From Thermoproteota archaeon (GTDB lineage Archaea; Thermoproteota; Korarchaeia; Korarchaeales; Korarchaeaceae): 22,167 nt of DNA. Location: the NCBI GenBank assembly GCA_027491555.1, contig JAOZGN010000036.1, positions 1 to 22,167 of the forward strand, given 5' to 3'. This document shows positions 7,439 through 14,772 of this stretch, piece after piece; the stretch's first letter is position 1; the number at the start of each line of letters is the position of its first letter. The position numbers and the translations under genes are program-made. Under the pieces are notes generated by a model. The model worked only from the letters and a program-made list of their open reading frames with translations. It was not told where the DNA came from and made no database searches.

Positions 7439-10317
7439 CACCCAGCACCTCCCATGAGGATCTTGCACGCCTTGCTCAGATCGTCGAGAGGCGCGGGCTT
7501 GAACCATTCTGAGAGTACTGAGAACAGCCCTCGCATTAGCCTCCTCCTCTCCTCGTCCTCCTCACGTGAGATCTGCCTGACCAGGTACAGTCTGACGAGC
7601 TGGAGGTAGCCATCGTCGCCTGGACTGAGCGAGAAGAGTCCTGGAGCCTCCTGAATCTCTCTCAGGACATCCCTGATCAACTTGGCCCTGCTCGCACCCT
7701 CGCCGGATTTCTCTACTTGAAACACCTCATAGGCCGACTTGAAGGCGCTCTCCAAGAAGGACTCCAGCCCGGAGTCCGATGAGTCGCTCAGGCTGATCCC
7801 AAGAGTGAACTCCAAGAGCCTCAACCCGTTTCTCCTAACCTCGTGGTCGACCTGGGACTGTGGTCCGCTGCGCCTCAGGGATCTCATGACATCGCACTCC
7901 AGCTTCTCGGGGAGTTCCCTCAGACTGAGGACCCATGGCTGCCCAGAGAGCCCGAGACCGACGGCCTCCTCGAGCCTAGTCTCCACGACGCCGCCCGTGA
8001 GCGCGCCCCTCTCGACCACATCGAAGGCAAGGGCCCCGTCGTAGCACGGTAGCCTCCCCACGGACTTTGCTACCTCCAGGAGTCTGTCCACCGCGGACAG
8101 GAGCATCCACACGTTCTGCTTCACGGGGGCGACTAATATCCCCACGCTCAGGGTGGCCCCGTATGATCTGCAGCTCTTTGAGTCGAAGTGGTGCCCCATC
8201 TCCCTCGCGAACTCGAGGATGAGCGTTGTCGCGAGCGGGAGGGCTGCCCACGAGGGGGCGAATATTAGGCAGTCGTCCCCTCCCATGTACTGGAGGCCCA
8301 GGAGGAGCCTGGCCGCCTCCCTGTAGGGGATGAAATCACCCGCTCCTTCGTTCCTGGCGGACATCACACCCCTGACCACGTACCTCTCGAATGCCCTCCT
8401 GAATGCCTTCTTCAGGGCGAGGTCTATCCTCGCGCTCCTCTCAAGTGCGTCGCTGATGCTGAATGATTTGGCCATGAAGGCGCCCATGAGGTTGCCGTCG
8501 ATTTTCAGGAGAGCCAGGTTGAGTCGACGGACTGGCTCCCCGTTTCTCTCCTTGAACTCCTCTGGGTCATGCCCAGCGATTATTTCTAGGATCCTGTCGC
8601 AGACCCTGACTGAGACCCCCCTTCCGCTCTGATAGAGTTCTCCGTCCCAGCGCAGGCCTCCAAAGACCTGCTCTATGGTCAGGTCCCTCCTCCCTGGGTG
8701 GGGCTTCGCGCTGGTCCACTTCCCCTTGAGGTGTCCAAGCTCCACGAAGAAGCGAAACCTCGCGAGGCAGACCTTGCAGACATCCCTCACCTCGTCACCA
8801 ACCTCGTACTGCTCTGTTGCTGCTCTCTTGCCGCAGAACTCGCAGGGCTTCTCCAGACCAGTCAGCCCGTCCTTTGGGTAGTCACTCACGGAGAGCTTCT
8901 CCTTGAGGAGCTTGTCCTCGAGCTTTGAGTGGACGCTCCTGTAGTCTGGCTCGAAGGAGGTTCTCACTATTCGCACCTCTAGGCTCCCGAGGTCCCCTAG
9001 CCCCTCCGACGAGAACGCCTTCCTTAGAATCTCCTCGACATCCTCGGCTAGGTCCTCGGGTACCGCGGCGAGGATATTCCCTCCGGCCGAGTAGAGGAAC
9101 CCCTCGGCCGGGAACCAGACATTCCTCTTTCTCAGAATCTCAGCTTGGAGGAACCTGAGGGCGTTGAACGAAACCGCGAGGTCCACTATGTAGCTGGAGG
9201 CGGACACCACTGACAGCTTCTCAGACTCCCAAACGAACTCCTGAATGCCCGCCACGTCCAAGAGCAAGAAGTGCACGTGAGAGAGGGGGTTGGGCCTACC
9301 CTCAGGCGTGAGTGGAAGTGGTTCTGCGAGTCTCTGGGCGCAGGCCTCCGTGGCCTCCCTAATTACGTCCGGTGGGACTGTCTCCCACAGGGTCCAAGCC
9401 TCAGGTCCGCCTCTGCGGTAGAGAGAGTCGAAGACCTCATCGCGACTCTTCCTGAGGGCCTTGGCTATTATTGGAGTGGCCGCTTCCTCGACGACCGCAT
9501 CCAGCCTATCGATGGCTGCAGATGCCCTGTCCGCATCCCTTATGGCCGTCACGAGAGGTCTCAGCTCTCGATCGAGCCTAGTATCGCTCTCCGGCGCGTG
9601 GTGCAGTTCGATCAACCGCTTCACTCTCTCCATATCCTCGGCCGGGATGAGGCCCTTCAGCAGGTCTGACGTGATATCGACCCCCGCTCTGCTGTGGCGC
9701 CTCGGCTCAATAGGCTTTCCAACATCGTGGAGCAAGGCGGCGAGCCTCAGTATTGCGAGATCCCTCCTGCTCCCCAAACCCCTCTGAACTCCAGCGGCCC
9801 ACGCGAGTGCGGAGACCGTCAGCAGGTGTATCAGGAGGCTGCTGCAGTTGTACCCAGGGCGGGTGTCCGCTGGGATGGAGACGAAGATCCTCTCGGCCCC
9901 TCTTGCGGCGGACTCGAGTTTCTCGAGGAGGCGCCTCAGCTCAGGATCTTCCAACGCGCCGTAGAGACCACTCGTCACATCATAGAGTGAACCTGAGAGC
10001 GTCGCGAGGATTGCCGGGTTGACTGACAGGATCCTCCAGGTCACGTAGGCCTTGAAGGGTGACAGCGAGAGTCCTGGTATGGGCTCCAGTAGGAGCGGGG
10101 CCTTGAGATAGATGGCCACCAGGTCCGCCAGGAGTTCAAGGCGGGTCTCTCCCTTCGGCTCCCCCGCCAGCCTAAGGGCAGCGACGAGGAACTCTCGCAT
10201 GCTTAAGAGGTATTCGCGGAACTCCTCGACCGGAGCCTCGACGCTGAAGCGGACTCCGCCACCTGGCTCCCTCAGGGGAATGGGACAGCCCTTCAGTATC
10301 GTGAATCCGCTGGCCAA
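7438..10317 (-). CDS. cas10: Type III Cas10 with intact HD nuclease and GGDD cyclase motifs
   Basis: A 959-residue large subunit. The N-terminal HD domain shows RLAALLHDVGKPIEP (His197, Asp198), a later ELHHAPES (His239, His240) and RDADRAS (about 260-266), the ssDNA nuclease layout. A first palm region begins at about 350 (LLLDVAGIQEFVWES). A zinc finger has CEFC (492, 495) and CKVC (514, 517). The second palm has LLKIDGNLMG (603-612) and QYMGGDDCLIF (676-686) with the GGDD at 679-682, which makes cyclic oligoadenylate from ATP. A helical C-terminal domain follows. Both activities therefore look intact. The start codon is TTG at 10317, placed after GGGGAGTGAGCG, the same layout as before csc1; no ATG fits better before residue 40. 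The gene overlaps the next one by a single base. Its length fits type III Cas10 proteins with an HD domain. Confidence 0.95.
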   Translation of the reverse strand: MASGFTILKGCPIPLREPGGGVRFSVEAPVEEFREYLLSMREFLVAALRLAGEPKGETRLELLADLVAIYLKAPLLLEPIPGLSLSPFKAYVTWRILSVNPAILATLSGSLYDVTSGLYGALEDPELRRLLEKLESAARGAERIFVSIPADTRPGYNCSSLLIHLLTVSALAWAAGVQRGLGSRRDLAILRLAALLHDVGKPIEPRRHSRAGVDITSDLLKGLIPAEDMERVKRLIELHHAPESDTRLDRELRPLVTAIRDADRASAAIDRLDAVVEEAATPIIAKALRKSRDEVFDSLYRRGGPEAWTLWETVPPDVIREATEACAQRLAEPLPLTPEGRPNPLSHVHFLLLDVAGIQEFVWESEKLSVVSASSYIVDLAVSFNALRFLQAEILRKRNVWFPAEGFLYSAGGNILAAVPEDLAEDVEEILRKAFSSEGLGDLGSLEVRIVRTSFEPDYRSVHSKLEDKLLKEKLSVSDYPKDGLTGLEKPCEFCGKRAATEQYEVGDEVRDVCKVCLARFRFFVELGHLKGKWTSAKPHPGRRDLTIEQVFGGLRWDGELYQSGRGVSVRVCDRILEIIAGHDPEEFKERNGEPVRRLNLALLKIDGNLMGAFMAKSFSISDALERSARIDLALKKAFRRAFERYVVRGVMSARNEGAGDFIPYREAARLLLGLQYMGGDDCLIFAPSWAALPLATTLILEFAREMGHHFDSKSCRSYGATLSVGILVAPVKQNVWMLLSAVDRLLEVAKSVGRLPCYDGALAFDVVERGALTGGVVETRLEEAVGLGLSGQPWVLSLRELPEKLECDVMRSLRRSGPQSQVDHEVRRNGLRLLEFTLGISLSDSSDSGLESFLESAFKSAYEVFQVEKSGEGASRAKLIRDVLREIQEAPGLFSLSPGDDGYLQLVRLYLVRQISREEDEERRRLMRGLFSVLSEWFKPAPLDDLSKACKILMGGAG

Positions 10318-10320
10318 CGC

Positions 10321-10611
10321 TCACTCCCCTCCCAACAGGCTCTTCACAGTCTTGGATCCCGAGACGCTGGCCAGGGTAGGGTGCAGCCTGAGCCCAGGGT
10401 CTGTAATCCACTGGAGACACCCGCGGAGCGGCTCACCCTCGATGGAGACCTCTCTCAAGGTTACTGCAATCTCCTGGACTGGCCTGAAGTCCTCCGGCTT
10501 GGGGGTCAGCGCCCTGACTTCTCCATCCCCTTCAAGGCAGACGACCTGCGTTAGGTCGGCGGAGACTTGGATCACGAGCCTCCTATCACTCGATGCTCTC
10601 GAGGACTTCAT
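10321..10611 (-). CDS. Small unknown protein (96 residues) in the type III operon
   Basis: I do not recognise it. The ATG at 10611 is well supported by GGAGGTGA 6 bases upstream, inside the end of the preceding RAMP gene, which it overlaps by 26 bases; a GTG at 10575 is less well placed. The protein is rich in beta strands, with LVIQVSADLTQVVCLEGDGE, EIAVTLREVSIEG and one WITDPG segment. No RAMP loop, zinc pair or HTH is visible. It lies directly before cas10. Type III-D loci often carry Csx19, a small accessory subunit of unknown role; this protein is shorter than Csx19 as I know it, so the link is only positional. It may be a small complex subunit or a Cas10 partner. The tight coupling argues that it is a real gene. 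Confidence 0.7.
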   Translation of the reverse strand: MKSSRASSDRRLVIQVSADLTQVVCLEGDGEVRALTPKPEDFRPVQEIAVTLREVSIEGEPLRGCLQWITDPGLRLHPTLASVSGSKTVKSLLGGE

Positions 10612-11554
10612 CCTCCCTCACCTCCTTCAGCCACCTCCTGTACGCCTCGCGAGCTCTCTCAATGAGAACTCTGGCGACCTCCTGGACATCGCTGACCAAA
10701 ACCCCAAGCTGGCTCAGGGCCCGGGAGGAGGCCTCGTGGAACTTCCACCTGTTGACTGCCACGCTGAGGCGTCCCACGCGCTTTCCCATTACTCCTCTGT
10801 ACCTCCACCTGCCTACGAGTATCGGGCCATCCCCGATCCCCATGCCGAGCATGACGAGACCGAGTTCCTGGGGATCTAGCCCTCTGAAGGTCAGCCAACC
10901 GACGGCCCTGGCTCCCCTTGGAATGAACTCGTAGACGCCCTCTTGGGTTCTAACGGTCTCAATGGTGGTATCAAAGATCAACGGACCGAAGTACACCCTC
11001 GAGGCCAGGCCGGGGGCGCCGAAGATGTTGCAGACATCGCAAACCGTGTTGAACCTGATCGCGTTGCAGGAAGGTCCCCTATCCTCCAAGGAGGCTGGAT
11101 ACACCATCTGGTGACGCCAACCATGCTGCCCCCTCCGTGCCACGAATGGACGCCCGTTCACGACGGAGAAGCAGGAGGGAACCTCTCCGCGCTCGTCGGC
11201 CCTCAGCATGAACTCCACTCTGGATCTAACGATCCCCTTGAGGCTGGTTCCTGGGATGGTTGGGCTCCCGCTGAGCCTGAAGATCTGACCAGCCTGGCCT
11301 CTACCCGCGGATCGAGGGAAGAGCTTGTCTAGGTGCCCTTCAATTACCTTGACCGCCTCGCGAGCATCGCGAGTCCCTCTCAAACGATTCAAGAAGTTTC
11401 GTCTGACGCTCTCAGGGACCATCTGAACAGGGACCGGACCGCCGACGTGGATAGGCGCCTTCACCTCTGCCTCGTACACCATGATGCCCGTCAGCCCGTC
11501 GAGCGAGTTTCTGGGCTTTATTGGAGCTCTGAGAACCCTAACCCTCGACGCCAA
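10586..11554 (-). CDS. Csm3/Csm5-like RAMP (Cas7-group) with a long loop insertion
   Basis: A 322-residue RAMP. After a first strand (VYEAEVKAPIHVGG) there is an insertion of roughly 50 mostly helical, basic residues before the Cas7 loop FRLSGSPTIPGTSLKGIVR. Next comes a zinc-type motif CDVCNIFGAPGLASRV, then a segment VGRWRYRGVMGKRVGRLSV in place of the usual glycine-rich loop, and a long helical tail. No aspartate sits at the Csm3 catalytic spacing before the IPG loop. The insertion and tail make it unlike a plain backbone subunit; it could be a terminal Cas7 (Csm5 or Cmr6-like) that ends the filament. It starts with TTG at 11554, after GGGGTGTGAGGG, and overlaps the preceding gene by 17 bases. 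The 3' end encodes the ribosome site for the 96-residue gene. Confidence 0.8.
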   Translation of the reverse strand: MASRVRVLRAPIKPRNSLDGLTGIMVYEAEVKAPIHVGGPVPVQMVPESVRRNFLNRLRGTRDAREAVKVIEGHLDKLFPRSAGRGQAGQIFRLSGSPTIPGTSLKGIVRSRVEFMLRADERGEVPSCFSVVNGRPFVARRGQHGWRHQMVYPASLEDRGPSCNAIRFNTVCDVCNIFGAPGLASRVYFGPLIFDTTIETVRTQEGVYEFIPRGARAVGWLTFRGLDPQELGLVMLGMGIGDGPILVGRWRYRGVMGKRVGRLSVAVNRWKFHEASSRALSQLGVLVSDVQEVARVLIERAREAYRRWLKEVREDEVLESIE

Positions 11555-12473
11555 CCCTCACACCCCCAAGCCTGTCTATAGCGAGGTCCTTCAGGCTCTC
11601 CAACAGATCCAGGGTTGAGCCGTTGTAGCTCACATCCCTGTCAGCGGGATCGTACCAAGGCTTCTGGTCGTCTGTGAATCCCTTGAGCGCTCTTTGACCA
11701 CCCTCTTCCCTATCGAATGCTCTCGGGGTCACGAAGTGAGTGAGGTCGGAGAGCTCGACTCGCCCGAAGCCCCGGCTCTTGAAGCCCCCGATCCTTACCA
11801 TGCCCTCGGAGAGGTCGAGCAATGCCCACGCCAGGAGGCCAAGGAGATAGTTCGGGAGGTTCCTTGCCGTGAGACGGAAGCTGAAGACGCTCCCCGGCTC
11901 TACGAACTCGACTTGATAGAAGGCCCCCCTTCTCACGGCGCCACTTCTCCTGTCTATCGCGATGCCCGGCTTCACCCCAAGCGAGTAGAGGTAACTGCCG
12001 TCACCAGACTCAAGGGGGTAGGAGTCATCAACTGCAACATTTGCCATGTAGCTGGGAGCCCCAAACATCTTGCACGCGAGGCAGTACTCACGCCAGATCA
12101 TCGAGAGCACCTCGCGTCTGCTCTGCTCAGACGGCCTCCTGAGGAGTCTGTCCATCCTCTCTAGGGGACTTGGGTGACCTCTCTCGGCACACGTATCCCC
12201 GGGAACTCCTCCGCAGACCCCGTGGTTCAGCAGCCTCAGGAGGGTCTCCACATGAGACCTCAGGACCCCCTTCCAAGAGGAGCCTGGGATCACTGGCAGC
12301 TCGGCATCCCTCACCTTGAGCTTTAGGACGGGGAGATCGGAGAGAGAAGAGAGTCCCTCGCCCCTGCCGGCGCCCACTCTGAGGGGCTCCTTGAGCGTCA
12401 CTTTCCCAGAGATCGTGAATGTCCTAACGTGTATCGAGTGGGATATCCAAATCGGAAACTTCTCAGCCGACAT
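11538..12473 (-). CDS. csm3: Type III-D-like Cas7 subunit (Csm3-like), loop aspartate present
   Basis: A 311-residue RAMP. Its ATG shares one base with the previous stop (TGATG), so the two genes are coupled. The N-terminal strand (TISGKVTLKEPLRVGAG) leads to LSDLPVLKLKVRD and ELPVIPGSSWKGVLRSHVE; Asp46 lies 16 residues before the IPG loop, the position of the RNA-cleaving aspartate of Csm3. An extra cysteine/histidine cluster (CGGVPGDTCAERGH) and a later CLACKMFGAP suggest a bound zinc. The C-terminal RAMP loop is IGGFKSRGFGRVEL. A tail of about 70 residues after it is longer than in the 255-residue paralogue. Catalysis is inferred from this spacing only. Confidence 0.85.
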   Translation of the reverse strand: MSAEKFPIWISHSIHVRTFTISGKVTLKEPLRVGAGRGEGLSSLSDLPVLKLKVRDAELPVIPGSSWKGVLRSHVETLLRLLNHGVCGGVPGDTCAERGHPSPLERMDRLLRRPSEQSRREVLSMIWREYCLACKMFGAPSYMANVAVDDSYPLESGDGSYLYSLGVKPGIAIDRRSGAVRRGAFYQVEFVEPGSVFSFRLTARNLPNYLLGLLAWALLDLSEGMVRIGGFKSRGFGRVELSDLTHFVTPRAFDREEGGQRALKGFTDDQKPWYDPADRDVSYNGSTLDLLESLKDLAIDRLGGVRVGVEG

Positions 12474-13240
12474 CAGATCATCACCTCTGGCCCCTTGATG
12501 GTTTCAACGTCAAGAATCCTCTTCTGGAGCCCGCTATCTGTGGTTTCCACCACCTTGAGAGAAGTCTCGTCTCTCAAGAGCCTGATCAGCCCGTACCCGA
12601 CGGACTTTCCGCCTCCAAGCTGAAGTCCGGTGAACAGCTTCTGCACGACGTACCTCGCGAGGTATGAGGTCGGGTCCTTTTCTGACTCCAAGTCGACATT
12701 GATGATCGTGAGTCTGAAGTTCCACCGAGCCCCTGGGGAGATCACTTGAACCTTGAAGAGTCTTCCAGGGCTCTGCCCTCCTATAGACCGCTCGATGGCC
12801 ACCCTCGCGATGGTCTCCAAGGAGTAGGTGCCCTCGATTGGAGTAGAGTCAAAGAACCTAAGGTGGCTTGACAATCCGGTATTTCCGAACAACGAGCAGA
12901 CGACGCAAGGATTCTCCTCCTCCGCCTTCCTCCTGCTGGAATCGTCGGTAACCTCAAAGATGTCGCAGCTCCTCCAGCTGTCCCAGCCCCTCTCTGAACC
13001 TATGTTTGGGGTCGACCGGACGAATCGCTCCGCCTCTGCGCGGAGGGCACCCTTCCAAGACGATCCGGGAATTATCGGAACGCTCCTGCCCCTAAAGGAT
13101 AAGGTGAGAACTGGGTTATCCACCTGCCCAAGGGCGCTATCTCCGCCGGTACCCACTCGCAGGGGAGACTCGTTCTCGGCGATTCCCTCCAAGACGTACA
13201 ACTTCTCGATCCTATCGAAGTACGGGTAGAAGCTGCCCAA
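12473..13240 (-). CDS. csm3: Type III-D-like Cas7 subunit (Csm3-like), loop aspartate present
   Basis: A 255-residue RAMP of the Cas7 backbone. GQVDNPVLTLSFRG (Asp41) lies 16 residues before VPIIPGSSWKGALRAEAE, the same spacing as in the 311-residue paralogue and consistent with the Csm3 RNase aspartate. A zinc-type motif CVVCSLFGNTG follows, and LGGGKSVGYGLIRLL is the C-terminal glycine-rich loop. The start codon is TTG at 13240, preceded by GGAGGTGATCCC, a near-perfect match to the 16S rRNA anti-SD formed partly by the last codons of the small-subunit gene, so the start is firm despite being non-ATG. The WKG variant of the KG loop is shared only with the 311-residue gene, suggesting a local duplication. 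Confidence 0.87.
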   Translation of the reverse strand: MGSFYPYFDRIEKLYVLEGIAENESPLRVGTGGDSALGQVDNPVLTLSFRGRSVPIIPGSSWKGALRAEAERFVRSTPNIGSERGWDSWRSCDIFEVTDDSSRRKAEEENPCVVCSLFGNTGLSSHLRFFDSTPIEGTYSLETIARVAIERSIGGQSPGRLFKVQVISPGARWNFRLTIINVDLESEKDPTSYLARYVVQKLFTGLQLGGGKSVGYGLIRLLRDETSLKVVETTDSGLQKRILDVETIKGPEVMI

Positions 13241-13244
13241 GGGA

Positions 13245-13661
13245 TCACCTCCTGGACAGGAGGTTTACGAACTCCTCGAAGCTCCTCACGTTGGCCAGAT
13301 TCACCCTAAAGCCGTCTGCGGTCTCAGTCACCCACTTAACCAGGCCCAGAAGCTTACGCGCGGCTTCCTTCTTAGCCAAGGGATCTAGCTCTGAGTTCGT
13401 GAATATTTTCATGAGTTCCTCAGCGATCATTTGAGCCATTCTCTGGTCGATGACTCTCCTTCCGGCCTGCCGAAGCACGAACGCGGCCGTCAGGGCCACG
13501 GCATCCTCTCCGCTGCTCTCGGATTCGAGCACCTCTAGGAGGTTGTTTATTGCGGCGATTTTCGTCATTCCCCTGTTAGAGGCTATCTTCACGGCCAAAT
13601 CTAAGAGGTCCTTCACAGGATACCCACTCCCGATAGAAACGCGGGTGTCAGAAGGAGTCAT
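13245..13661 (-). CDS. cas11: Type III small subunit (Cas11 / Csm2-like)
   Basis: A 138-residue protein, predicted almost wholly helical (DLAVKIASNRGMTKIAAINN, AAFVLRQAGRRVIDQRMAQM, KKEAARKLLGLVKWV), with no RAMP motif. Size, fold type and place as first gene of the type III operon fit the small subunit that lines the target strand in Csm and Cmr complexes. Sequences in this family are too divergent to place in one subtype by eye. The ATG at 13661 follows GGTGGGTGA. A TATA candidate at 13706-13713 lies at promoter distance. The gene ends in two AGG codons and TGA, which also form the ribosome site of the next gene. An unrelated helical protein cannot be excluded. Confidence 0.7.
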   Translation of the reverse strand: MTPSDTRVSIGSGYPVKDLLDLAVKIASNRGMTKIAAINNLLEVLESESSGEDAVALTAAFVLRQAGRRVIDQRMAQMIAEELMKIFTNSELDPLAKKEAARKLLGLVKWVTETADGFRVNLANVRSFEEFVNLLSRR

Positions 13662-13705
13662 CCGTCACCCACCCAAGAGCTGAGCTGTTTCTTAGCTCGT
13701 TTGTA

Positions 13706-13713
13706 ATATTAAA
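13706..13713 (-). promoter_or_regulatory. TATA box of the type III operon
   Basis: On the minus strand this reads TTTAATAT, a good archaeal TATA. Initiation about 26 bases downstream would fall near 13683, leaving a leader of about 22 bases before the ATG at 13661 that contains the GGTGGGTGA ribosome site. Spacing supports a real promoter; no BRE is obvious. Confidence 0.5.
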
Positions 13714-13740
13714 GCCACTATCCCTCAGTTTTGCAAGAAA

Positions 13741-13772
13741 GAAAAATCTCGTGAAAAACTCCCCCGCGGGGA
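13741..13772 (-). terminator. Candidate terminator of the I-D operon
   Basis: On the minus strand a 5-base GC-rich stem (TCCCC/GGGGA with a 3-base loop) at 13760-13772 is followed within a few bases by TTTTT and then a second TTTTT at 13742-13746. Archaeal transcription commonly ends at T-tracts. The position, after cas6 and before the type III TATA, suits termination of the I-D transcript and insulation of the type III operon. Confidence 0.45.
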
Positions 13773-13849
13773 CTCCTGAGCCCCTGCCGCTCTTGTCTTA
13801 TAAGAATTCATTACTCCCATTGCCCAGGGGGTTGTATTTCAGTTGTTTG

Positions 13850-13894
13850 GGATCTCCTGAAATCTATGTGCACATCTTCTAGGGATTCAGATCC
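13850..13894. repeat. Imperfect inverted repeat with central palindrome
   Basis: GGATCTCCTGAAATC on the left can pair with GATTCAGATCC on the right if three bases bulge. Between the arms is the perfect 10-base palindrome ATGTGCACAT (13866-13875). It may be an operator, or a stem in the 3' end of the I-D transcript. It is a single copy, so not a CRISPR repeat. Confidence 0.35.
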
Positions 13895-14052
13895 GTACTC
13901 TCCCCTAAAAAGCAGTCTGGCTTTCAACCCTGCCGCCTAGCCGCATAAGACAAATAATCCGCACCCAGGTCGCCTCGAGATAGCCTATGTGGATCCCCGA
14001 GGCCAGCGCGTTCCGTAACCCTCCCTGCAGCTATACGGGCTCCCTCTAGCCC

Positions 14053-14772
14053 TTAGAGGAGTTCAACCTCCACGGCGCCGAACCCAAGCCCCCTCCAGGC
14101 GCCGACGCCGGAGAACTCCGCAGCCTGGGCCAGCGCGCCCAGCGTCTCTCCGTCCTCCTGCTCGAGCTCGGCCCACCCAACGAGCCCAGAGCCCCACCTG
14201 CCCCTCGCCACCCTGAGCCTGGCCCTGACCACCCTCACCTTAGAGGGGACCCTCAGCTCCACGCCGAGCCACCTCCTCCATATCTCGGCCGCCGACTCGA
14301 GGGCCGAGCGGAGGGGAGGGAGGTGAGCCGGGCTCCCCCCGAGGACCGCGGGGGTGGCGAACCTGATCCGGACCCTCGCGGCGGGCGCCAGGGCGTCCCT
14401 GTCGACTACCCTCCCGTGGACGGCGACGACCCTGAGCCCAGAGCCGCCGAGCCTCAGCTCGCGGCCGTAGAGCTCGTAGACCGCCGGCAGGTCGGTCGGG
14501 TCGGCGACCAGAGACGCGTAGGAGAGGGTCCACCTCCCCGAGCTCCTGTAGAGGGCGATGGAGTCCGGAGTGGGGTCCCCGTCCGGGTCGTTGAGATCTG
14601 CGTGACCGCTCAGCTCGATGCCGGCGCGTGACAGGAGCTCCTCCGCGGCACCCCTGAACTCCGGCCCGAGGGCGTAGCCCCTGAAGTCCCCCTCCAGCGT
14701 CAGCTCCAGCCTTATCGGCACCGCGGCGCCCGCGGTGACTTCCGTAATTTCGGTTGCCCCCCATACTTTCAC
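14053..14772 (-). CDS. cas6: Cas6 endoribonuclease of the type I-D system
   Basis: About 239 residues from the GTG at 14772, which overlaps the Cas3' stop as GTGA and has GGGAGGGGA 6 bases upstream. An upstream in-frame start would add 33 residues that only read through the end of cas3', so it is rejected. Cas6 cuts the repeat in pre-crRNA and stays bound to the 3' hairpin in type I complexes. The C-terminal half has VRIRFATPAVLGG, a helix with AAEIWRRWL, GSGLVGWAELEQ and the closing glycine-rich loop SGVGAWRGLGFGAVEVELL, all typical of the family. A histidine in LSGHADL lies in the N-terminal half, but its catalytic role cannot be judged. It is the last gene of the I-D operon. Confidence 0.85.
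   Translation of the reverse strand: MKVWGATEITEVTAGAAVPIRLELTLEGDFRGYALGPEFRGAAEELLSRAGIELSGHADLNDPDGDPTPDSIALYRSSGRWTLSYASLVADPTDLPAVYELYGRELRLGGSGLRVVAVHGRVVDRDALAPAARVRIRFATPAVLGGSPAHLPPLRSALESAAEIWRRWLGVELRVPSKVRVVRARLRVARGRWGSGLVGWAELEQEDGETLGALAQAAEFSGVGAWRGLGFGAVEVELL

Larger units (their letters stand above)
13662..14052. other. Intergenic region between the I-D and type III operons, 391 bases
   Basis: No supported gene here. Reading in the minus direction it holds first the end of the I-D transcript, an imperfect inverted repeat with an internal palindrome (13850-13894), a TATA-like CTTATAAG at 13797-13804, a terminator-like hairpin with T-tracts (13741-13772), and the type III promoter (13706-13713). 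It is more AT-rich than the genes. No CRISPR repeats were seen. Confidence 0.6.

Noticed and set aside
7439..7507. Upstream extension of the 216-residue Csm3-like gene
   Set aside because: The extra 23 residues only read the end of cas10 in another frame, and the ATG at 7438 has a well-placed GGAGGTG and a TGATG junction.
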